A stretch of DNA of 36,458 nt from DATAWZ01 sp036266975 (GTDB lineage: Bacteria > Actinomycetota > Thermoleophilia > Solirubrobacterales > Solirubrobacteraceae): positions 1 through 36,458 of the forward strand of contig DATAWZ010000083.1 in the NCBI GenBank assembly GCA_036266975.1, given 5' to 3'. Under the pieces are notes generated by a model. That model did no database searches, was not told the DNA's origin, and was given only the letters and a program-made list of their open reading frames with translations. Every line of letters begins with the position of its first letter. Position 1 is the stretch's first letter. A program made the translations under genes and the position numbers. Below, one piece after another: positions 31,321 through 36,458 of the stretch.

Positions 31321-33096
31321 TCAGGCCGTCCGCAGGCCGAGCTCGCGCAGCTGCGCGGCGTCGACGGCCGCCGGCGCGCCGGTGAGCGGGTCCGCGCCCG
31401 AGGCGGTCTTGGGGAAGGCGATCACGTCGCGGATCGACTCGCGCGCGCCGACGAGCGCGACGACGCGGTCCACGCCCATCGCGATCCCGGCGTGCGGCGG
31501 AGCGCCGTAGCGCAGCGCGTCGAGCAGGAACCCGAAGCGCGCCTGGGCCTGCTCGGCGTCGATGCCGATCGCCTCGAGCACCCGGCGCTGGACGTCGACC
31601 TCGTTGATTCGCACCGACCCGCCGCCGATCTCGCTGCCGTCGAGCACCAAGTCGTAGGCGCGCGAGCGCAGGGCGCCGGGGTCGGAGAAGTCGAGCGGGC
31701 CGCCGTCGGCCATCGCCGGGGCCGTGAACGGGTGGTGCAGGGCGTCCCAGCGCTCCTCGGTCTCGTTCCAGCCGAACATCGGGAAGTCGACCACCCACAG
31801 CAGGTCGTGGCGGCCCTCGGGGATCAGGCCGAACCGCTCGCCCAGGTGCAGGCGCAGCGCGCCCAGCGCGGCGGCGGCCACCGCCGGCTTGTCGGCGACG
31901 AACAGCAGCAGGTCGCCCGCCTGGGCGTCGAGCGCGGCCGAGACCGCGCAGGCCGTCTCGGCCGGGAAGAACTTGGCCAGGTTGCTGCCCCAGCCCGATT
32001 CGGTGACGGGCATCGGCGCCACCGCGGCGGCGCCGTGCCGGCGCACGACCTCGTTCAGCCCGTCGAGCCCGCTGCGGGACATCTCGCGCGGCCCGGCGTT
32101 CAGCGCGCGCACGACCCCGCCGCCGCCGAGGACGTTCTCGAAGACCCGGAACTCCGAGCCGCGCACGAGCTCGCCGACGTCGACGATCTCGAGGCCGAAG
32201 CGCGTGTCGGGCCGGTCCGAGCCGTAGCGGAGCATCGCCTCGTCGTAGGAGAGCCGGGGCCACGGCGGCAGCGCGTGCGGCAGGTCGCCGCACTGAAAGC
32301 AGGCCTCCATGACCGCCTCCATCACCTCGATGACGTCGTCCTCGGTCACGAAGGCCATCTCCACGTCCAGCTGGGTGAACTCCGGCTGGCGGTCGGCTCG
32401 GGTGTCCTCGTCGCGGAAGCAGCGCGCGATCTGGAAGTAGCGCTCGTAGCCGGCGATCATCAGCAGCTGCTTGAACAGCTGGGGCGACTGGGGCAGCGCG
32501 TAGCAGGAGCCGGGCTGCACGCGGGCCGGGACCAGGAAGTCGCGCGCGCCCTCGGGGGTGGAGCGCGTGAGCGTCGGGGTCTCGATCTCCATGAAGTCGC
32601 GCGCGACCAGCTCGCGGCGCATCGCCGCGACGATGTCGTGGCGCAGGCGCATCGCCTCCTGCATGTTCGCGCGACGCAGATCGAGCGCGCGGTGGCGCAG
32701 GCGGATCAGCTCGTCGACCGGGTTCTCCTCGTCGATCTCGAACGGCGGGGTGTCGGCCTCGGCGAGCGTGTGCAGCTCGCTGACCTCGAGCTCGACCTCG
32801 CCGGTCGGGAGCGCCGAGTTGACGTTCTCGGGGTCGCGGCGCAGCAGCCGGCCGCCTGCGCTGATCACGTGCTCGGGGCGCAGGCGGTGCGCGGCCTGGT
32901 GGGCCTCGGGCTGGTCGGGGTGGAAGACGAGCTGCAACAGCCCGGAGCGGTCGCGCAGGTCGATGAACACCAGGCCGCCGTGGTCGCGACGGCGGTGCAC
33001 CCAGCCGGCGACGCGCAGCTCGTTGCCGGCGTCGGCGGCACGCGGCGCGCCGGCCCACGTGTCGCGGTACGCGTTGGCGCGGGGCGGTTGCTTCAT
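31321..33096 (-). CDS. aspS: Aspartyl-tRNA synthetase (bacterial type)
   Basis: Class IIb synthetase of 591 residues. N-terminal OB-fold anticodon-binding domain (ELRVAGWVHRRRDHGGLVF), motif 2 region (YFQIARCFRDEDTRADRQPE), the GAD insertion characteristic of bacterial AspRS (about 290-420) and motif 3 (GVDRVVALV). Aspartate-binding YALPQSPQLFKQ is present. It may also charge tRNA-Asn where a GatCAB pathway exists; that cannot be decided here. The open frame continues upstream to 33432 but overlaps hisS; the ATG at 33096 is chosen because TAGGGT lies 7 bases upstream and the family N-terminus follows. Confidence 0.96.
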   Translation of the reverse strand: MKQPPRANAYRDTWAGAPRAADAGNELRVAGWVHRRRDHGGLVFIDLRDRSGLLQLVFHPDQPEAHQAAHRLRPEHVISAGGRLLRRDPENVNSALPTGEVELEVSELHTLAEADTPPFEIDEENPVDELIRLRHRALDLRRANMQEAMRLRHDIVAAMRRELVARDFMEIETPTLTRSTPEGARDFLVPARVQPGSCYALPQSPQLFKQLLMIAGYERYFQIARCFRDEDTRADRQPEFTQLDVEMAFVTEDDVIEVMEAVMEACFQCGDLPHALPPWPRLSYDEAMLRYGSDRPDTRFGLEIVDVGELVRGSEFRVFENVLGGGGVVRALNAGPREMSRSGLDGLNEVVRRHGAAAVAPMPVTESGWGSNLAKFFPAETACAVSAALDAQAGDLLLFVADKPAVAAAALGALRLHLGERFGLIPEGRHDLLWVVDFPMFGWNETEERWDALHHPFTAPAMADGGPLDFSDPGALRSRAYDLVLDGSEIGGGSVRINEVDVQRRVLEAIGIDAEQAQARFGFLLDALRYGAPPHAGIAMGVDRVVALVGARESIRDVIAFPKTASGADPLTGAPAAVDAAQLRELGLRTA

Positions 33097-33103
33097 CGGC
33101 CGA

Positions 33104-33109
33104 ACCCTA
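33104..33109 (-). promoter_or_regulatory. -10 box (TAGGGT) of aspS, leaderless type
   Basis: TANNNT hexamer 7 bases before the ATG, inside the 28-bp gap after hisS. Indicates that aspS can be transcribed separately. Confidence 0.45.
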
Positions 33110-33124
33110 TTGGGCGCGAGCACG

Positions 33125-34387
33125 CTAGAGCTCGTGCCGCGCGCGCAGGACGGCGTGGACGATGGCGTCGGCGGGGTGGGCGGGATCGACGTCGAGCGCC
33201 TGCTGGATGCCGGCGGCCATGTCGCGCAGCACGACGGAGTCGGGCTCGAGCAGCGCGGTGAAGCGCGCGCCGACGCGATCGGCCGCCTTGAGCTGGCCCT
33301 TGCGCGAGCGCCCGGCGAGCTCGAGCCGGGCCGACAGCCCGGCCTGGCGCGCGGCGGTCGCAACCGCGAAGGCCGCGCGGCGCGCGTCCTGGTGGGCGAC
33401 GAACAGGTCGACCGGCGCGCCGGCGGGCTCACCGCCGGGCGCGGCCAGCAGCATCCGCTCGACGCCCGCGGCCCAGCCCATCGCGGGCGTGATCGGCCCG
33501 CCGAGCTGCTCGACGAGCCCGTCGTAACGCCCGCCGCCGCCGACTCCGCTCTGGGCGCCGAGTGCGTCGCTGGTGAACTCGAACACCGTGCGCGTGTAGT
33601 AGTCCAGCCCGCGCACGAGCGCGGGGTCGACCTCGTAGCCCACGCCGGCCTCGTCGAGCAGCTCGCGCACCTCGGCGAAGTGCTCGCCGTCCTCGGCGCT
33701 CAGCTCGTCAAGCAGGCGCGGCGCGCTCTGCATGACCTGGCGGGTGCCGGGGTGGTCGGAGTCGAAGGCGCGCAGCGGGTTCAGGTCGATGCGCTCGCGG
33801 ACCTCGGTGCCCAGCTCCCCTTCGTGGGCGCGCAGGTGCGCCTGCAGCCGCTCGCGGTAGGCCGCGCGCGTCGCCGGCTGGCCGAGGCTGCCCAGGCGCA
33901 GTCGCAGCTCGCGCGCGCCGAGCTCGTCGAGCAGCGCGGCCAGGAGCGCGATCGACTCGGCGTCGACCGCGGGGTCATCGGAGCCGAGCGCCTCGGCGCC
34001 GACCTGCCAGAACTGGCGGTAGCGACCCGCCTGGGGCGCCTCGGCGCGGTAGAAGCTCGACAGGTACCAGAGCTTGACCGGCGCCGGGCGCTTGTGCATG
34101 CCGTGCTCGATGTAGGCGCGGCACACGGGCGCGGTCCCCTCGGGCCGCAGCGTCAGCGAACGCCCGCCGCCGTCGTCGAAGGAGTACATCTCCTTCTGCA
34201 CGATGTCGGTGCTCTCCCCCACCCCGCGGGCGAACAGCTCGGTCGCCTCGAGCGTCGGGGTCTCGATCCGCTCGTAGCCGGCGGCCTCGAGGATCCGCCG
34301 GGCGTGCTCCTCGAGCTGCAGGCGCACGGCGGCCTGCTCGGGCAGCACGTCGAACGTGCCGCGCGGAGCCTGCAGTCGCCCGCTCAA
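33125..34387 (-). CDS. hisS: Histidyl-tRNA synthetase
   Basis: Class II synthetase of 420 residues. Seen: N-terminal RGTFDVLPEQ, motif 2 (LRPEGTAPVCRAYIEHGM), histidine-binding RGLDYYTRTVFEF, motif 3 (GGGRYDGL, AAGVERM) and a C-terminal HGTP anticodon domain (VDLFVAHQDARRAAFAVATA). The ATG at 34387 overlaps the upstream hydrolase stop by 4 bp (ATGA), so it is translationally coupled. Adjacent hisS-aspS is a common bacterial arrangement. Confidence 0.96.
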   Translation of the reverse strand: MSGRLQAPRGTFDVLPEQAAVRLQLEEHARRILEAAGYERIETPTLEATELFARGVGESTDIVQKEMYSFDDGGGRSLTLRPEGTAPVCRAYIEHGMHKRPAPVKLWYLSSFYRAEAPQAGRYRQFWQVGAEALGSDDPAVDAESIALLAALLDELGARELRLRLGSLGQPATRAAYRERLQAHLRAHEGELGTEVRERIDLNPLRAFDSDHPGTRQVMQSAPRLLDELSAEDGEHFAEVRELLDEAGVGYEVDPALVRGLDYYTRTVFEFTSDALGAQSGVGGGGRYDGLVEQLGGPITPAMGWAAGVERMLLAAPGGEPAGAPVDLFVAHQDARRAAFAVATAARQAGLSARLELAGRSRKGQLKAADRVGARFTALLEPDSVVLRDMAAGIQQALDVDPAHPADAIVHAVLRARHEL

Positions 34388-35031
34388 CGGGGAGCGCGCA
34401 GATCGGCCAGGAAGGGATTGGTCGCGCGCTCGGCGCGCAGCGTGGTGATCCCCATGTGGCCGGGGTAGATCGTGGTCTCCTCGGGCAGCATGTCGAGCAG
34501 CAGCCCGATCGAGCGCTCGAGCGTCGGCCAGTCACCGCCGGGCAGGTCGGTGCGGCCCACCGAGCCCTGGAAGAGCACGTCGCCGCTGAACGCTCCCTGC
34601 TCGTCGGGGATCGAGTAGGTGACGTGGCCGGGGCTGTGCCCGGGCGTGAAGATCACGTCGATCTCCATCCCGGCGAGCTCGAGACGCTCGCCGCCGGAGA
34701 GCGTCTCGTCGGCGTCGTAGCTCTCGTACGGCCCGAACCCCGGGAACGGGATGTGGGCCATGATGTCGGCGAGCACCGGCACCTCGAGGGTCGGGCAGTA
34801 GACCGGCGCTCCGGTGGCGCGCGCGACCGGCGTGACCGCGCCGATGTGGTCGAAGTGGCAGTGCGTGAGCAGGATCGCCTCGATGTTCACGCCGAGCGCC
34901 TCGGCCGCCTTGAGCAGCCGGTCGGCCTCCTCGCCGGGGTCGATGATGATCGCGCGGTCGCTGCCCTGATCACGACGGGCGATGTAACAGTTCTCCTGGA
35001 CGGCGCCCACGGTGAAGCAGCGGACATCCAT
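34384..35031 (-). CDS. Metallo-beta-lactamase fold hydrolase (glyoxalase II-like)
   Basis: 215 residues with the full zinc set: THCHFDH (His57, His59, Asp61, His62), TPGHSPGH, the GD of FSGDVLFQGSVGRTDLPGG and the terminal PGHM. This matches small actinobacterial GloB2-like thioester hydrolases, commonly placed next to hisS. The substrate (for example S-lactoyl thiols such as those of mycothiol) is not known. An in-frame ATG/GTG lies further upstream (to 35085), but the ATG at 35031 overlaps the stop of the preceding gene (TGATG) and starts the recognisable fold, so it was chosen. Confidence 0.9.
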   Translation of the reverse strand: MDVRCFTVGAVQENCYIARRDQGSDRAIIIDPGEEADRLLKAAEALGVNIEAILLTHCHFDHIGAVTPVARATGAPVYCPTLEVPVLADIMAHIPFPGFGPYESYDADETLSGGERLELAGMEIDVIFTPGHSPGHVTYSIPDEQGAFSGDVLFQGSVGRTDLPGGDWPTLERSIGLLLDMLPEETTIYPGHMGITTLRAERATNPFLADLRAPR

Positions 35032-35405
35032 CAGCGCTTCTTGCGCTCCTGGGCCTTGCGACGTTGGCGGCGCCTCCACGCCCACTCGTCGGTGTAGTAG
35101 CCGATCGGGATGTACAGCAGCGTGGCCGGGACGAGCAGGACCGCGGCCGAGACCACGTTGCGGAACAGCACGATCGCGAAGATGAACAGGATCAGGCCCA
35201 TCACCGGCGCGCGCATGAACGCCTTGCGCCAGCTCGGCGGCTCATCGGCACGGGCGCTGCGCTTGGTCTTGGCCTCCTCCTTCTGGCGGACCTTGGGGTC
35301 CGACTCGGCGAGCGTCGGCTTGCGCCCGGTGCGCCCGCGCGCCTCGACCATCCCGGCCGCGTTGCCGCGATGCTTGGTCTGTCGCTTGCGCTTGGTCTGC
35401 GCCAT
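35031..35405 (-). CDS. Small two-helix membrane protein of unknown function
   Basis: 124 residues with a basic cytoplasmic N-terminus (1-60, Lys/Arg-rich), two closely spaced helices (about 66-82 and 84-103), and a basic tail (WRRRQRRKAQERKKR). Such proteins occur beside the hisS/GloB2 pair in related actinobacteria as conserved hypothetical genes. The basic ends suggest a hairpin with both termini in the cytoplasm, perhaps touching RNA or ribosome. A TACGCT -10-like hexamer at 35415-35420 lies 9 bases before the ATG, inside the end of the next gene. Confidence 0.72.
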   Translation of the reverse strand: MAQTKRKRQTKHRGNAAGMVEARGRTGRKPTLAESDPKVRQKEEAKTKRSARADEPPSWRKAFMRAPVMGLILFIFAIVLFRNVVSAAVLLVPATLLYIPIGYYTDEWAWRRRQRRKAQERKKR

Positions 35406-35409
35406 GGGC

Positions 35410-36291
35410 CTAGTAGCGTAACCGCTCCTCGATCACCTGCCGGCCCAGATCGGCTCCGGTGATCTCAATGTCCGGCGGAAAGCCGGCGAGGGCCGCGCGG
35501 GGGGCAAGCCCGACGAGCTCGACCGCGAGGATCGGCGCGTGCCGCGTCACGGCGGCGACCACGGCGGCGAGCGGCACCCGCTGGGGATCCTCGACGTTGG
35601 TCGAGACCTGTGCGCGGCGTCCCCGACTGTCCAGCTCGACTCCGATCGCGCGCACGCCGGGCAGCCCCTCCGGGCCACCCTCGCGGATCTGCGCGGCGAC
35701 GCGCCTGGCGAGCGCCAGGTCGGCGGGCGGGGCGAGCTCGAGGTTGAACGCGACCAGCGGCGGGCGCGCGGCGAGCAGCGTCACGCCGGCGCTCCGGTGC
35801 GGGGTCCGCGGGCCGAAGTCGGGGATCAGCTCGCCGCTCGCGAGCCGGGCCGTCAGCGCGGCCAACCCGCCCCGGCGCAGCTCGGCGCGCGTTCGCCCCT
35901 GCGCCAGCGCGCCGTAGAGCAGCACGGGGATGCCCTCGCGACCGAGCAGCTCGCCGGTCAGCAGCGCCTCGGCGCAAGCGGCGCCGCGGCGGGCGGCGTC
36001 GAGGTGCACGAGCGGAACGACGTCGAGCGCACCGACGTGCGGATGCGCGCCGCGCGGGGTGCGCAGGTCGACGCGCTCGAGCGTCGCGCGCGCGCCCGCG
36101 AGAAGCGCCTGTGCGAGCGCGCCTGGCGGCCCGGCGAGCGTGAAGACGCTGCGATGGTGGTCGGGATCGCGGTGTACATCGAGCAGCCGGCAGGCCGAGC
36201 CCGGCGGCGAGAAGGCGGCGCCGATCGACTGCACCGCGTCGAAATCGCGGCCCTCGGAGACGTTGGGGACAGCGAGGAGCGGAAGGTCCAT
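35410..36291 (-). CDS. Glutamate formiminotransferase-domain protein
   Basis: 293 residues of the FTCD N-terminal family. Seen: VPNVSEGRD at the N-terminus, LLDVHRDPDHHRSVFTLAG, the catalytic-loop region GAHPHVGALDVVPL with His83, LIPDFGPRTP, GVTLLAARPPLVAFNLEL, and a C-terminal half typical of the two-subdomain fold. The cyclodeaminase domain is absent. Full-length FTCD moves a formimino group from formiminoglutamate to tetrahydrofolate in histidine breakdown. The single-domain form may do this alone or have drifted. No hut genes are nearby, so the pathway role is inferred from the family. The stop is 4 bp from the start of the small membrane gene. The symbol ftcD would be usual, but function here is not proved. 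Confidence 0.85.
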   Translation of the reverse strand: MDLPLLAVPNVSEGRDFDAVQSIGAAFSPPGSACRLLDVHRDPDHHRSVFTLAGPPGALAQALLAGARATLERVDLRTPRGAHPHVGALDVVPLVHLDAARRGAACAEALLTGELLGREGIPVLLYGALAQGRTRAELRRGGLAALTARLASGELIPDFGPRTPHRSAGVTLLAARPPLVAFNLELAPPADLALARRVAAQIREGGPEGLPGVRAIGVELDSRGRRAQVSTNVEDPQRVPLAAVVAAVTRHAPILAVELVGLAPRAALAGFPPDIEITGADLGRQVIEERLRY

Positions 36292-36315
36292 GTCGGGCTA
36301 GACTCCGGTCCCCCC

Positions 36316-36389
36316 GCCGGAGTAGCTCAGTCGGTTAGAGCAGCGGAATCATAATCCGCGTGTCGGGGGTTCGAGTCCCTCCTCCGGCA
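36316..36389 (+). tRNA. tRNA-Met (anticodon CAT)
   Basis: 74-nt cloverleaf: acceptor stem GCCGGAG/CTCCGGC, D arm GCTCAGTCGGTTAGAGC, anticodon stem GCGGA/TCCGC with loop ATCATAA (anticodon C34 A35 T36, T33 conserved), and T arm GGGGG TTCGAGT CCCTC with one G-T pair. Discriminator A; the CCA end is not encoded. The perfect first acceptor pair and lack of G-C triplets in the anticodon stem exclude initiator tRNA. It may be elongator tRNA-Met or, if C34 is lysidine-modified, tRNA-Ile2. It diverges from the formiminotransferase gene. Confidence 0.93.
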
Positions 36390-36399
36390 TCCCTAGGTC

Positions 36400-36432
36400 T
36401 TCACGTTTGCCCTGTCGGTATGTTCACGTTTG
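36400..36432. repeat. Direct repeat TTCACGTTTG beyond the tRNA
   Basis: TTCACGTTTG occurs at 36400-36409 and again at 36423-36432. The pair starts 10 bases after the tRNA and is followed by the window edge. It could be the border of an element inserted next to a tRNA gene, or a short operator; the sequence beyond is not available. Confidence 0.45.
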
Positions 36433-36458
36433 GGGCGGACGGAGGACCGGCGGGGTGG

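Noticed and set aside
33097..33432. Upstream extension of aspS into hisS
   Set aside because: Other-frame shadow of hisS; the leaderless -10 and family N-terminus support 33096.
36316..36389. Initiator tRNA-fMet
   Set aside because: The first acceptor pair is G-C rather than a mismatch, and the anticodon stem lacks the three G-C pairs of initiators.

Overview
GC-rich chromosomal DNA from an actinobacterium, most likely class Thermoleophilia (Solirubrobacterales-like). This placement rests on base composition, GTG starts, several -10 boxes (TANNNT) only 6-7 bases before a start codon, and the gene neighbourhood alaS-ruvX-mltG-aroE-pilB-pilB-pilT-pilC. No marker that fixes the taxon (such as 16S rRNA) is present, so it is an inference. 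Most of the window is ordinary housekeeping sequence with a few accessory insertions.

Layout. 1-4.6 kb (+ strand): the end of a small repeat element, an orphan sensor histidine kinase, a ribonuclease D and a secreted clan-A glycoside hydrolase. 4.6-6.05 kb: no intact gene. This stretch holds a decayed group II intron (broken reverse transcriptase/maturase plus a degenerate domain V) on the minus strand, bounded by a 13-bp inverted repeat. 6.0-7.7 kb (-): a polytopic GT87-like membrane protein whose last codons run into the intron. 7.7-10 kb (+): a three-domain LigD (PE-LIG-POL). 10-15 kb: phoU, a secreted SGNH hydrolase, an alpha/beta hydrolase, a secreted collagen-like protein and an F420-dependent nitroreductase-family protein. 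15-16.7 kb: a GH79-like secreted glycosidase whose 5' end abuts a second copy of the small repeat element.

16.7-28 kb (-): one tightly packed run, transcribed from high to low coordinates. It goes alaS, ruvX, mltG, aroE, two tandem PilB/GspE ATPases, pilT and pilC, with three 4-bp stop/start overlaps. It joins alanyl-tRNA charging, Holliday-junction resolution or rRNA processing, peptidoglycan termination and shikimate synthesis to the motor of a type IV pilus. No pilin, prepilin peptidase or PilMNO gene is visible; the run ends at the repeat element.

28-36.4 kb: a secreted Cys-rich protein of unknown function (+), then minus-strand mnmA with an IscU/NifU-like N-terminal domain, a membrane-anchored thioredoxin-fold protein, aspS, hisS, a metallo-beta-lactamase hydrolase, a small two-helix membrane protein and a formiminotransferase-domain protein. 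A tRNA with anticodon CAT (+) follows near the right edge.

Main points of interest: (i) a 163-bp repeat element with imperfect terminal inverted repeats, present twice, one copy apparently cutting off the start of the GH79 gene; (ii) the group II intron remnant within what may have been a palindromic terminator; (iii) fusion of an IscU-like domain to the tRNA thiolase MnmA; (iv) recurrent leaderless-type promoters. I see no CRISPR array, prophage, toxin-antitoxin or obvious defence system.
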